Part shown: positions 36,910 to 49,673 of the stretch, piece by piece
Position numbering within the stretch: the stretch's first letter is position 1
How the letters are laid out: each line of letters starts with the position of its first letter
Program-made: the position numbers and the translations under genes
Source: Phocoena phocoena
Lineage: Eukaryota; Chordata; Mammalia; Artiodactyla; Phocoenidae
Assembly: GCF_963924675.1 (NCBI RefSeq)
Contig: NW_027077440.1
Location: forward strand, 1,660,501 to 1,724,500
Reading direction: 5' to 3'
DNA: 64,000 nt
Notes under the pieces: model-generated
Database searches by the model: none
The model's input: the letters and a program-made list of their open reading frames with translations, nothing else
What the model was told of the DNA's origin: nothing

Positions 36910-38656
36910 GGTGTCTGCACGGGCAAATGTAACGCTCATTGCCCACCAGGAAGAGGAATTAAACAAAAGTTCAGTGTGCCCTGCTGGAAACAGATTACGG
37001 CCTGAAGCAATCCTGCGGTTTTGTGCCCAGCTCACAAGAAAGCGAGTTGAAGAAATGAGCTCAGGGGCACTGTAATTCACAAACCTGGAGAGTTATAAAT
37101 GACAGCTATCTTCCAAAAGTATATTGTAGTAAGCCTGCGAAGGGGACTTGAAAGCGGGGCAGAATTTCAGTAAAACGATTGCAGGGGGTAGACTGGAATT
37201 GCCCTGAAAGCATCGGAAAAGAGGCACAACGTCGACAATGATGCACTTGGCCAAAAAGGGCGTATGCGTTTTTTCCTGAATATATTCAGGAAAAAACGCA
37301 TACTCCCTTTTTGGCCAACCAAGCAAGCCTGTAAAGGAAATCTGCACTACAATGAAGTCTCACTGCCCCCCGGGCAAGAGGGCCATCTGAAAAAAGTGTA
37401 AACTCCAGAAAGGTAGGACAGGATATGGAGAACAGGGAGCCTTGGTACGCTGATTGGCAGGATGTAAATTGCAAACAGCCACCCTGGAGAAGTGTATGGT
37501 GTTTCCTGAAACACGTAAGAAATAAAGCAACACAGCCTATGGCAATTGCACTTATGGTCCTATTCCTTAGGGAAATTAAAATCAAAAACAGAGAGCCACC
37601 CCAAAGTTTGGGACGGCTGTGTTCCCAAGAAGCTCGTCTAGAGTACAAGGTAAATATCCCAGAAAGCAAAAAATGGATAAAGAAGTTGTGGCACGTACGT
37701 GCAATGCAGTATCACTCAGCAATGAAATCTGTGTCATCAGGCCCGTAGCGGCATAGTGAGTGGATGCAGGTACGGTGATTCTACGTGAACTACGTCACAC
37801 AGAAAAAGAAACATCATAAGATATCACTAATACACGGAATGTAAACTTGACTACACATGAACTGAATTACAAAACAGAACAGGGTCTCAAATTTAGAAAA
37901 CCAACTAGTGCTTGCTTATGGGGAAAGGTGCCTTGGGGTGCTGCATAGAACCAGAGACTGAAATTAGCACAGATAACTTTCCATAAGCCAAATATGTAAT
38001 AGACAAGACCTACTCCTTGCTCAACGAAATGGACCCAACACCACATATTCAACGCCTAGGAATATACCTGACTAGGAAGAATCTTAAAACCCATGGATAT
38101 ATATGTCTCCGTAAGAGAATCAAGTGTGTGTACAGCGGCCGAAACGTAGCAGTGAAAATCCGATAAATCCCATTATCAAAATAAATTTCGAAAACAAAAC
38201 ACAAAGACAGTGAAATAGAGAGCAATTCTTAAATAATTCACTCAGGGCATGTGATGCAACCGGGATTTAACACATCTACACCCAGAGCTGGTTGAGACAT
38301 AAGGCTGGACACTTCAGGCTGATAGCATTGGTGAGTTTCGGTGAGCAAATGCAGACCCTTTGAAGTCATACTGCATGGTACCCATTCCATGGGTCCCAAC
38401 TCTCCAGGTTCAAGGGATTCTTCCTCCAGCTAAAACATGCATGGGAAACCCAGAGTATCGTCCACCGTGTGATTGGGAAACGATTTAAAATGCATCTCAG
38501 GTTTCATATCCTCATCCTCGGGTTCACCATTCCAGATGCTTTACTAACACTCTCCCCGCTTGGAGAGTCAGTGCCTTTAACCTCCTCTTTGGCACAGCTT
38601 GCAATTTCTGTGCAAGATGAACAGGAATAGGTAGAACCAATGAGAGACTAGCTGTA
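36910..38656 (+). repeat. 1,746-bp satellite unit U15 (variant A)
   Basis: Length 1,747 bp. Palindrome at 37,247-37,318 with one right-arm mismatch (CATACTCCC). Confidence 0.95.
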
Positions 38657-40403
38657 GGTGTCTGCACGGTCAAATGTAATGCTCATTGCCCACCAGGAAG
38701 AGGAATTAAACAAAGGCTCAGTGTGCCCTGCAGGAAACAGATAAGGGCCTGAAGCAATCCTGTGGTTTTGTGCCCAGCTCACAAGAAAGCGAGTTGAAGA
38801 AATGAGCTCAGGTGCACTGTAATTCACAAACCTGCAGAGTTATAAATGACAGCTATCTTCCAAAAGTATATTGAAGTAAGCCTGCGAAGGGGACTTGAAA
38901 GCAGGGCAGAATTTCAGGAAAACGATTGCAGGGGGTAGACTGGAATTGCCCTGAAAGCATAGGAAAAGAGGCACAACGTCGACAATGATGCACTTGGCCA
39001 AAAAGGGTGTATGCGTTTTTTCCAGAATATATTCAGGAAAAAACGCATATGCCCTTTTTGGCCAACCAAGCCAGCCTGTAAAGGAAATCTGCACAACAAT
39101 GAAGTCTCACTGCCCCCCTGGCAAAAGGGCCATCTGAAAAAAGTGTAAAATCTAGAAAGGTAGGACAGGATATGGAGAAGAGTTAGCCTTGTTATGCTGA
39201 TTGGCAGGATGTAAATTGCCAACAGCCACCCTGGAGAAGTGTATGGTGTTTCCTGAAACACATAAGAAACAAAGCAACACAGCCTATGGCACTTCCACTT
39301 ATGGTCCTATAGCTTATGTAAATTAAAATCAAAAACAGACAGCCACACCAATGTTTGGGACAGCTGTGTTCACAAGAAGCTCGTCTACAGTTCCAGGTAA
39401 ATATCCCAGAAAGCAAAAAATGGATAAAGAAGTTGTGGCACGTACGTGCAATGCAATAACACTCAGCAATGAAATCTGTGTCATCAGAGCCGTAGCGGCA
39501 TAGTGAGTGGATGCAGGTACGGTGATTCTACGTGAACTACATCACACAGAAAAAGAAGCATCATAAGATATCATTAATACACGGAATGTAAATTTAACTA
39601 CACATGAACTGAATTACAAAACAGAACAGCGTCTCAAATTTTGAAAACCAACTAGTGCTTGCTTATGGGGAAATGTGCGTTGGGATGCTGCATAAAACCA
39701 GAGACTGAAATTAGCACAGATAACATTCCATAAGCCAAATATGTAATAGACAAGACCTACTCCTTGCTCAACCAAATGGACTCAACACCACATATTCAAC
39801 GCCTAGGAATATACCTGACTAGGAAGAATCTTAAAACCCATGGATTTATATGTCTCCGTAAGAGAATCAAGCGTGTGTACAGCGGCATAATCGCAGCAGT
39901 CAAAATCCGATAAATCCCATTATCAAAATAAATTTCAAAAACAAAACACAAAGACGGTGAAATAGAGAGCAATTCTTAAATAATTCACTCAGGGCATGTG
40001 ATGCAACCGGGTTTGACCACATCTACACCCAGAGCTGGTTGAGACATAAGGCTGGACACTTCAGGCTGATAGCATTGGTGAGTTTCGGTGAGCAAATGCA
40101 GACCCTTTGAAGTCATGCTGCATGGTACCCATTCCATGGGTCCCAACTCTCCAGGTTCAAGGGATTCTTCCTCCAGCTAAAACATGCATGTGAAACCCAG
40201 AGTATCGTCCACCATGTGATTGGGAAACGATTTACAATGCATCTCAGTTTTCGTATCCTGGTCCTCGTGTTCACCATTCCAGATGCTTTACTAACACTCT
40301 CCCCGCTTGGACAGTCAGTGCCTTTAACATCCTCTTTGGCACAGCTTGCAATTTCTGTGCAAGATGAACAGGAATAGGGAGAACCAATGAGAGACTAGCT
40401 GTA
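38657..40403 (+). repeat. 1,746-bp satellite unit U16 (variant B)
   Basis: Length 1,747 bp. Palindrome at 38,994-39,065 with three changes, including CCAGAATATATTC at the centre. Confidence 0.95.
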
Positions 40404-42146
40404 GTTGTCTGCACGGGCATATGTAACGCTCATTTCCCACTAGGAAGAGGAATTAACCAAAGGCTCAGCATGCCCTGCTGGAAAGAGATTAGTGCCTGAA
40501 GCAATCCTGCGGTTTTGTGCCCAGCTCACAAGAAAGCGAGTTGAAGAAAGGAGCTCAGGGGCACTGTAATTCACAAACCTGCAGAGTTATAAATGACAGC
40601 TATCCTCCAAAAATATATTGAAGTAAGCCTGCGAAGGGGACTTGAAAGTGGGGCAGAAATTCAGGAAAACGATTGAAGGGTTAAACTGGAATTGCACTTA
40701 AAGAATAGGAAAAGAGGCAGAACGTCGATAATGATGCACTTGTCCAAAAAGTGCGGATGCTTTTTTCCCTAAATATATTCAGGAAAAAACGCATACGCCC
40801 TTTTTGGCCAACCAAGGAAGCTTGTAAATAAACCTGCACTACAATGAAGTCTCAGTGCCCCCAGGGAAAAAGGGCCATTTAAAAAAATTGTAAAATCCAG
40901 AAACGGAGGACAGGCAATGGAAAACAGGTATCCTTATTATGCTGATGCATATAATGTAAATTGCCGACAGCCATTCTGGAGAAGTGTTATGTGTTTCCTG
41001 AAACACGTAAGAAACAAAGCAACACAGCCTATGGCACTTCCACTTATGGTCCTACAGCTTAGGGAAATTAAAATCAAAAACACCCAGCCACCTCAAAGTT
41101 TGGGACCTCTCTGTTCACAAGAACCTCGTTTACAGTACCAGGTAAATATCTCAGAGAGCAAACAATGGATAAAGAAGTTGTGGTACGTACGTACAATGGA
41201 ATATCACTCAGCAATGAAATCTGTGTCATCAGGCCCGTAGCGGCATAGTGAGTGGATTCAGGTATGGTGATTCTACGTGAAATAAGTCACACATAAAAAG
41301 AAACATCATAAAATATCACTAATACACAGTATGTAAACTTGACTACACATGAACTGAATTACAAAACAGAACAGTCTCAAATTTAGAAAACCAACTTGTG
41401 CTTTCTTATGGAGAAAGGTGCGTTGGAGTGCTGCATAAAACCAGAGACTGAAATTAGCACAGATACCGTTCCACAAGCCAAATATGTTATAGACAAGACC
41501 TACTCCTTGCTCAACGAAATGGACTCTACACCACATATTCAACGTCTAGGAATATACCTGACTAGGAAGAATCTTAAAACCCGTGGATATTTATGTCTCC
41601 GTAAGAGAATCAAGAGTGTGTACAGCGGCATTAACGCAGCAGTGAAAATCCGATAAATCCCAGTGTCAAAAAAAAATTTCAAAAACAAAACACAATGACA
41701 GTGAAATAGAGAGCAATTCTTAAATAATTCACTCAGGGCATGTGATGCAACCTGGTTTACCACATCTACACCCAGAGCTGGGTGAGAGATAAGACTGGAC
41801 CCTTTGGTCTGATAGCATTGGTGAGGTTCAGTGAGCAAATGCAGACCCTTTGATGTCATACTGCCTGGTACCCATTCCATGGTTCCCAACTCTCCAGGTT
41901 CAAGGGATTCTTCCTTCTGCTAAAATTTGCATGGGAAACCCAGAGTATGCTCCACCGTGTGACTGGGAAACCTTTTTACATGCATGTCTGTTTTCGTCCC
42001 CTTGTACTCAGGTTCACCATTCCAGACCCTTTTCTTACACTCTCCCCATTTGGAGAGTCAGTGCCTTTAACCTCCTGTTTGGCACTGTTTGCAATTTCTG
42101 TGCAAGATGAACAGGAATACGGAGAACCAATGGGAGACTATCGGTA
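40404..42146 (+). repeat. 1,746-bp satellite unit U17 (variant B, edge-diverged)
   Basis: Length 1,743 bp. Clearly more diverged than U1-U16: the palindrome at 40,740-40,811 has several mismatches, and the L1-derived half has many private changes (for example near 40,920-40,980). This fits its place at the right edge of the array. Confidence 0.93.
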
Positions 42147-42152
42147 GGTGTG

Positions 42153-42163
42153 TGCACGGGCAA
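42153..42163 (+). repeat. L1 target-site duplication (left copy)
   Basis: TGCACGGGCAA here matches the copy at 42,836-42,846 and the satellite consensus at this phase, showing where the L1 at 42,164-42,835 inserted. Confidence 0.85.
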
Positions 42164-42835
42164 ATATTTTTTTTAACATCTTTATTGGGGTATAATTGCT
42201 TTACAATGGTGTGTTAGTTTTTGCTTTATAACAAAGTGAATCAGCTATACATATACGTATGCTCCCTGTGTCTTCCCTCTTGTGTCTCCCTCCCTCCCTC
42301 TCTCCCCCTTCCACCCCTCCAGGCTGTCCCAACGCCCCGAGCTAATATCCCTGTGCCTTGCGGCTGCTTCCCCCTTGCTATCTACCTTACTACATTTGTT
42401 AGTGTGTATATGTCCATGACTCTCTCTCGCCCTGTCAAAACTCACCATTCCCCCTCCCCATATCCTCAATTCCATTCTCCAGTAGGTCTGCGCCTCTATT
42501 CCTGTCTTTTCCCTAGGTTCTTCATGACATTTTTTTCCTTTAAATTCCATATATATGTGTTAGCATACGCTATTTGTCTTTTTCTTTCTGACTTACTTCA
42601 CTCTGTATGACAGACTCTAGGTCTATCCATCTCATTACAAATAACTCAGTTTCATTTCTTTTTAAGGCTGAGTAATATTCCATCGTGTATATGTGCCACA
42701 TCTGCTTTATCCATTCGTCCGATGATGGGCGCTTAGGTTCTTTTAATCTCCGGGCTATTGTAAATAGAGCTGCAATGAACATTTTGGTACATGACTCTTT
42801 TTGAATTTTGGTTTTCTCAGGGTATATGCCCAGTA
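42164..42835 (-). mobile_element. 5'-truncated L1 insertion with cetacean-type 3' UTR
   Basis: The left end is an oligo-T run, which is the A-tail of a minus-strand element. Next comes AACATCTTTATTGGGGTATA and a pyrimidine-rich stretch near 42,265-42,330, which I associate with cetacean L1 3' UTRs. The ORF2 C-terminus follows (TMEYYSALKRNE and SVIQSEVSQKEK readable on the minus strand). The 5' end stops at the complement of TACTGGGCATATACCC. The 11-bp TGCACGGGCAA flanks both sides, at 42,153-42,163 and 42,836-42,846, as a target-site duplication. It is an ordinary truncated retroposition. Confidence 0.93.
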
Positions 42836-42846
42836 TGCACGGGCAA
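42836..42846 (+). repeat. L1 target-site duplication (right copy)
   Basis: Right-hand TGCACGGGCAA. Satellite sequence resumes directly after it. Confidence 0.85.
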
Positions 42847-43196
42847 TTTTAACACTCATTTCCCAACAGGAAAAGGAATTAACCAAAGGCTCAGCATGCC
42901 ATGCTGGAACAAGATTAGGGCCTGAAGCAATCCTGCGGTTTTGTGGCCAGCTCACAAGAAAGCGAGTTGAGGAAAGGAGCTCAGGGGCACTGTCATTCAC
43001 ATACCTGCAGACTTATAAATGACAGAAATCGTACAAAAATATATTGAATTAAGGCTGCGAAGAGGACTTGAAAGTGGGGCAGAATTGCTGGAATCCGATT
43101 TCAGGAGGTAGACGTGAATTGCTCTGAAAGCATAAGAGAAGTGGCAGAACCTCGTCAATGAAGCACTTGGCCAAAAAGGGCATATGCATTTTTTCC

Positions 43197-46100
43197 AGGG
43201 CCATCATTCACGGGAGTTGGAGGCTCCCAGCATGCTCCAGTGGCCAACAGAGGGCCCACGTTGCCAAGGCGATGTGAGCTAGCCAGGCAGGAGTGACCTG
43301 ACATCAGAGGGCCCACCTCACAGAATGGTAGGGAACCCAGCCAGGATCAGACTCTCCCCAGAGGGTCCACATCACCAAGGTGATGGGAACCAGGCAGGAG
43401 TGTCCTCACACCCGTGGGGCCACATCATCAAAAGTTGAGGTACCCAGCACATGTGGCCTCAAACCAGAGGACCCACATCACCATGGGTTTCGGAGTGAGG
43501 CAGGCAGGATTAACCTCACAACACATGTCCCATTGTATACAAAAGGTGTGGAAACCAGCAGTTGGATCTTCCTAGCAGGCGGCCCAGAGCACATGAGATC
43601 CAGGCCGGCATGAACTCACAACAGAGGGCCCTCATTGTGATTCTGTAAGCAACCCAGCCGTTGTGACCTCAGAGCAGAAGGCCCACATCCCCATGGGGAA
43701 GGGAAACAAGCAGGAGTGTCATCGCAAGAGTGGGCACACATGAAAAAATGTGGGGAGCCCAGCAATTAGTGCCTGATGCCAGAGGGCCCTAATCACCGCG
43801 GGGCGGTGGCTCCCAGCCAGCTCCGACTGCTACCAGAGGGGCGACGTCGCCAATGCGGAGTGCGACAACCAGGCAGGAGTGACCTCAGAGCAGAGGGTCA
43901 ACCTCACAGAAGTGTGAAGAACCAAAGAGGATCAGATTCTCACCAGAGGGCCCACATCACCAAGGGAATGGGAACCAGGCAGGAGTGTCCTCACACTAGT
44001 GGGGTCACATCACCGAAAAGTGAGGGACCCAGCACACGTGGCCTCAAACCAGAGGACACACATCACAAGGGAGCTGGGATTGAGGCAGGCAGGAGGAGCC
44101 TCCAAACAGAGGGACCATAGAATTAAAGAGGTGAAGAATCCCGCAGTTGGAACCTCCCAGCAGGCGGCCAGGAGCAGCGAGACTATGGGATCCAGGCCGG
44201 AGTGATCTCACACCAGAGGGCCGTCATCATGAAACTGTGAGCAACCTAAGCGTTGGGATCCCAGAGCAGAAGGCCCACATTCCCATGGGGTTGGGAACCT
44301 GTCAGAAGTGTACTCGCACCACAGGGCACACATCAGAGAATTTAGGGAACCCAGGAGTTAGGGCCTGACGCCAGAGGGCCCTCATTACCAAGGGGAGGAG
44401 ACTCCAATCAGGCACCAACACCCAACTGAGGGCCCACGTCGCCAAGGTGACGTGTGACAGCCAGGTAGGAGTGACCTCACCACAGAGGGCCTACCTCACA
44501 GAAGGGTGAGGAACACAACCAGGATAAGACTCTCACCAGAGCGCCCACATCACCAAGGTGATCAGAACCAGGCAGGAGAATCTTCACACCAGTGTGGCCA
44601 TATCAGAGAAAGGTGAGGAACCCAGCACATGTGGCCTAAACCAGAAGACCCACATCTCCAAGGGGCTCGGAATGAGGCAGGCAGGTGTAGCCTCACAACA
44701 CAGGGCCCATAGAATAAAAAAGCTGAGGAATCCAGCAATGGGAACCTCCCAGCAGGCGGCCAAGAGCACCAAGTCTATGCGATTCAGGCCGCAGTAAACT
44801 CACAGCAGAGGGTCCACATCATGAAACTGTGAGCAACACAGCCATTTGGACCTCAGAGCAGAAGGTCCACATCCCCAAGGTGTTGGGAGCATGGCAGGAG
44901 TGTCCTCACACCACTTAGCACATATCAGAAAATGTGGGTACCCAGCAGTTAGGGCCTGACGCCAGAGGGCCCTCATCACTGAGGGGAGGAGGCTCCCAGC
45001 ATGTTCCAACTACTACAAGAGGGCCCACGTCGCCAAGGCGGGGTGTGCCAGCCAGGCAGGAGTGACCTCACAGCAGACTGCCCACCTCAAAGAAGTGTGA
45101 GGAACCTAACCAGGATCAGACTCTCACCAGAGGGCCCATATCACCAAGGGGACGGGAACCAGGCACGAGTGTCCTCACACCAGTGGGGCCACATCACTAA
45201 AAGATGAGGAAACTGGCACATGTGGCCACAAACCAGAGGACCTACATCACCAAGGGGCTGGGAGTGACACAGGCAGGAGGAGCCTCCCAACACTGGGCCC
45301 AAAGAATAAAAAAGGTGAGGAACCCAGAAGTTGGAACTTCCCAGCAGGTGGCCCAGAGTACAGAGGCTATGGGATCTAGGAATGAGTGAACTAACACCAG
45401 AGAGCTAACATCAGGAAACTGTGAGCAACCCAGTCGTTGGAACCTCAGAGCAGAAGGCCCATATCGCCATGTGGATGGGAACATTTCACGAGTGTCCTGG
45501 CATCACTGGGCTCACATCAGAAAAACTGGGGAGCCCAGCAGTTAGAGCCTGACGCCAGAGGGACCTCATCACCGAGGACAGGAGTCTCCAAAAGGATCCA
45601 ACTGCCACCAGAGGGCCGACGTCACCAAGGCAATGGGAGCAAGCGAGGCAGGAGTTACCTCAGAGCACAGGGCCCACCTCACAGAACGGTAAGGAACCCA
45701 GCCAGGATCAGACTCTCACCAGAGGGGCCACATCACCAAGGGGCTGGGAAACAGGCACGAGTGTCCTCACACCATTGGGGTCACATCATCGAAAGGTGAG
45801 GGACCCAGCACACGTGGCCTCACACCAGAGGACACACATCACAACGGGGCTGGGATTGAGGCAGGCAGGAGGAGCCTCAAAACAGAGGGCCCATAGAATA
45901 AAAAAGGTGAGGAATCCCGCAGTTGGAACCTCCCAGCAGGCGCCCAGGAGCAGCAAGCCTATGGGATCTAGGCCGGAATGAACGCACATCAGAGGGCCCT
46001 CATCATGAAACTGTGAGCACCCCAGCCGTTGGGACCTCAGAGCAGAAGGCCCAAATTCCCATGGGGTTGGGAACCTGACAGGATTGTACTCGCACCACAG

Positions 46101-48548
46101 GTCGCACATCTGCAAATTTTGGGAGCCCAGGAGTTAGGGTCTGACGCAAGAGGGCCCTCATTACCGAGGGACGGAGACTCGCAGCAGACACCAACTCCCA
46201 ACTGAGGGCCCACGTCACCAAGGTGATGTGTGCCAGCCAGGCAGGAGTGACCTCACCGCAGAGGGCCTACCTCACAGAAGGGTGAGGAAACCAGCCAGGA
46301 TAAGACTCTCACCAGAGGGCCCACATCACCAAGGGGATCGGAACCAGGCAGGAGGGTCCTCACACCAGTGTGGCCACATTATAGAAAGGTGAGGAACCCA
46401 GAACATGTGGCCTAAAACAGGGGACCCACATCTCCAAGGGGCTAGGAGTGAGGCAAGCAGGAGTATCCTCACAAAACAGAGCCCACAGAATAAAAGTTGT
46501 GAGGAATCCAGCAGTTGGAACCGGCCAGTAGGCCGCCCAGAGCACAGAGTCTATGGGATCCAGGCCACAGCAAACTCACAGCAGAGGTCCCACATCATGA
46601 AACTGTGAGCAACCCAGCGGATGGGACCTCAGAGCAGAAGGCCCACATCCCTATGGGGATGGGAACCTGACAGGAGTGTCCTCGGCCCACTTCCACGAAT
46701 CAGAAAATGTGGGAACCCAGCAGTTAGGACCTGAGGCCAGAGGACCCTCATCACTGAGGGGAGGAGGCTCCCAGCAGGCTCCAACTGCCACCATAAGGCC
46801 GATGTCACCAAGGCGGTGTGTGCCAACCAGGCAGGAGTGACCTCAGAGCAGAAAGCCCACCTCACAGAAGTGTGAGGAACCCAACAAGGATCAGACTGTC
46901 ACCAGAGGGCCAACATCACCAAGGGAATGGGAACCAGGCAGGAGTATCCTCACACCAGTGGGGCTACATCACCATAATTTGAGGGACCCAGCACACGTGG
47001 CCTCAAACCTGAGGACACACATCACCAAGGGGCTGGGAGTGAGGCAGGCCAGAGGATCCTCAAAACAGAGGGACCATAGAATAAAAAAGGTGAGGAATCC
47101 CACAGTTGGAACCTCCGGCAGGCAGCCAGGAGCAGCGAGGCTATGGGATCTAGGCAGGAGTGAACTCACACCAGAGGGCCCTCATCATGAAACTGTGAGG
47201 AACACAGCCGTTGGGACCTCAGAGCAGAAGGCTCACATCCCCATGGGGATGGGAACCTGGCAGGAGTGTCCTTGCACCACTTAGCACGAATCAGAAAATG
47301 TGGGAACCCAGCAGTTAGGGCCTGAGGCCAGAGGGCCCTTATCACCGAGGGGAGGAGGCTCCCAGCAGGCTCCAACTGCCACCATATGGCCGACGTTGCC
47401 AAGGCGGGGTGTGCCAGCCAGGCAGGAGTGACCTCAGAGCAGAGGGCCCACCTCACAGAAGGGTGAGGAACCTAACCAGGAACAGACTCTCACCAGAGGG
47501 CCAACATCACCAAGGTGATGCCAACCAGGCAAGACTGTCCTAACAGCAGTGGGGCCAACATCACCAAGGGAATGGGAACCAGGCAAGAGTGTCCTCACAC
47601 CAGTGTGGCCACATTATAGAAAGGTGAAGAACACAGCACATGTGGCCTCAAACAAGGGGACACACATCACGAAGGGGCTGGGAGTGAGGCATGCAGGAGG
47701 AGACGCACAACCGAGGGCCCATAGAATAAAAAAGGTGAGGAATCGAGAAGTTGGAAACTCCATGCTGGAGGCCCAGAGCACTGACACTATGGGATACAGG
47801 CCAGAGTGAACACACAGCAAAGGGCCCAAATCATGAAACTGTGAGCAACCCAGCAGTTGGGACCACAGAACAGAAGTCCCACATGCCCATGGGGATGGGA
47901 ACCTGGCAGGAGTGACTCGCACCACTGGGCACACATCAGAAAATGTGTGGAGCCCAGCACTTAGGGCCTGACACCAGAAGGCCCTCATCACTGAGGGGAG
48001 GAGGCCCCAGCACGTTCCAACTGCCACCAGAGGGTCCACGTCGCCAAGGCGACGTGTGCCAGCCAGGCAGGATTGACCTCACAGCAGAGGGCCCACATCA
48101 TGAAAGTGTGAGCAACCCAGCCGTTAGGACCTCAGAACAGAAGGCCCACACGCTCATGAGGATGGGAACCTGGCAGGAGTTCCCTCGTACCACTTAGCAC
48201 ATATCAGAAAATGTGGGAACCCCGCCATAGGGTCTGACGCCAGAGGGCCTCATCACCGTGGGAAGGAGGCTCCCAGCAGGCTCCAACTGCCACCAGGGTG
48301 CCGAAGTCAACAAGGCGGGTTGTGCCAGCCAGGCAGGAGTGACCTCAGAGAAGAGGGCTCACCTCACGGATGTGTGAGGAACCCAACCAGGATCAGAGTC
48401 TCACCAGAGGGCCCACATCACCAAGGGGATGGGAACCAGGCAGGAGTGTCCACACACCAGTGGGGCCACATCATCAAAAGATGAGGAACCCATCACATAT
48501 GGCCTCAAACCTGAGGACATACATCACCATGTGGCTGGGAGTGAGGCA
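43197..48548. repeat. GC-rich 591-bp tandem array (mega-repeat copy 2)
   Basis: Same family and order as 1-4,127, with about 1.2 kb extra at its left end that lies outside the window for copy 1. AGACTCTCMC-type landmarks occur at 43,349, 43,934 and 44,527 and then follow copy 1 at an offset of 44,422 (44,421 after a 1-bp deletion near 48,228). The first two units are more diverged than the rest. The block fusion and the 54-bp duplication of copy 1 are both present. Confidence 0.9.
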
Positions 48549-49673
48549 GGTATCTGGAGGGGCACATTTAACTCTAATTTCCCACCAGGAAGAGGAATTA
48601 ACCAAAGGCTCAGAGTGCCGTGCCGGACCCTGATTATGGCCTGAAGCAAACCTGCAGTTTTGTGGCCAGCTTACAAGGAAGCGAGTTAAGAAAGGAGCTC
48701 AGGGGCACTCTAATTCACAAACCTGCAGAGATAAATGACAGCTATTGGCAAAAATATATCGAAGTAAGTCTGCAAAGAGGACTTGAAAACGAGGCAGAAT
48801 TGCAGGAATCATATTTCAAGAGGTAGATTGGAATTGCATTTAAAGCATATGAAAAGCGGCAGATCTTTGACAGTGATGCACATGGACAAAAAGTGCGTAT
48901 ACATTTTTCCTGAATATATTCAGGAAAAAACGCATATGAACATTTTGGCCAACCAAGCACTCCAGCAATGGAAATCCACACTACAATGAAGTCACATTTC
49001 CCATTCGTCAAAAAGGCCATCTGAATAAAGTGTAAAAACCAGAAACACAGGACAGGCCATGGAGAACAGGGAGCCGTGTTATGCTGATGGGCAGGATGTA
49101 AATTGCCAACAGACACTCTGGAGATGTTCATGGTGTATCCTGAAACATCTAAAAAACAAAGCTACAGAGCCTAGGGCACTTCCACTTTTGGCCCTATAGC
49201 TTAGGAAAATTAAAATCAACAAGACACAGCCAACACAAAATTTAGGGCTGCTGTGTTTACAAGAACCTCGAGTCCAGTACAAATTAAATATCCCAGAAAG
49301 AAAAAAATGGATAAAGAAGTTGTGCTACTTACGTACAACGGAATATCACTCAGCAGTGAAATCAATGTCATCAGGCCTGTAGCAGCAAATTGAGTGGATT
49401 TAATTATGATGATTCTAAGAGAAATATGTCACACAAAGAAAGATAATTATCATAAGATATCACTAATAGAGGGAGTGTAAACTTGGCTACACATAAACTG
49501 AATTACAAAACCGAACAGAGTCTCACATTTAGATAAAAACCTTATGCTTGCTTAAGGGGAAAGTTGAGTTGGGCTGCTGTATAAAAACAGATTGAAATTA
49601 GCACACATACCATTCCATAAGCCAAATACGTAATAAACAAGACCTACTCTTTGCTCAACGAAATAGACTCATC
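48549..49673 (+). repeat. Isolated diverged satellite unit (copy 2)
   Basis: Counterpart of 4,128-5,251, differing by scattered substitutions and small indels (an extra AG near 49,517 and one A fewer near 49,306). It carries the same degenerate palindrome, centred near 48,912. Confidence 0.8.

Larger units (their letters stand above)
42147..43196 (+). repeat. Terminal satellite unit U18, truncated and split by an L1
   Basis: The unit begins at GGTGTGTGC and is interrupted after 16 bp by an L1. It resumes at 42,836 and runs to TTTTTTCC at 43,196. That point is 30 nt into the left palindrome arm (43,167 onward), 6 nt short of the centre. The next base belongs to the 591-bp array. Many private changes occur in 42,850-43,160, as expected of an array edge. 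Confidence 0.92.
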
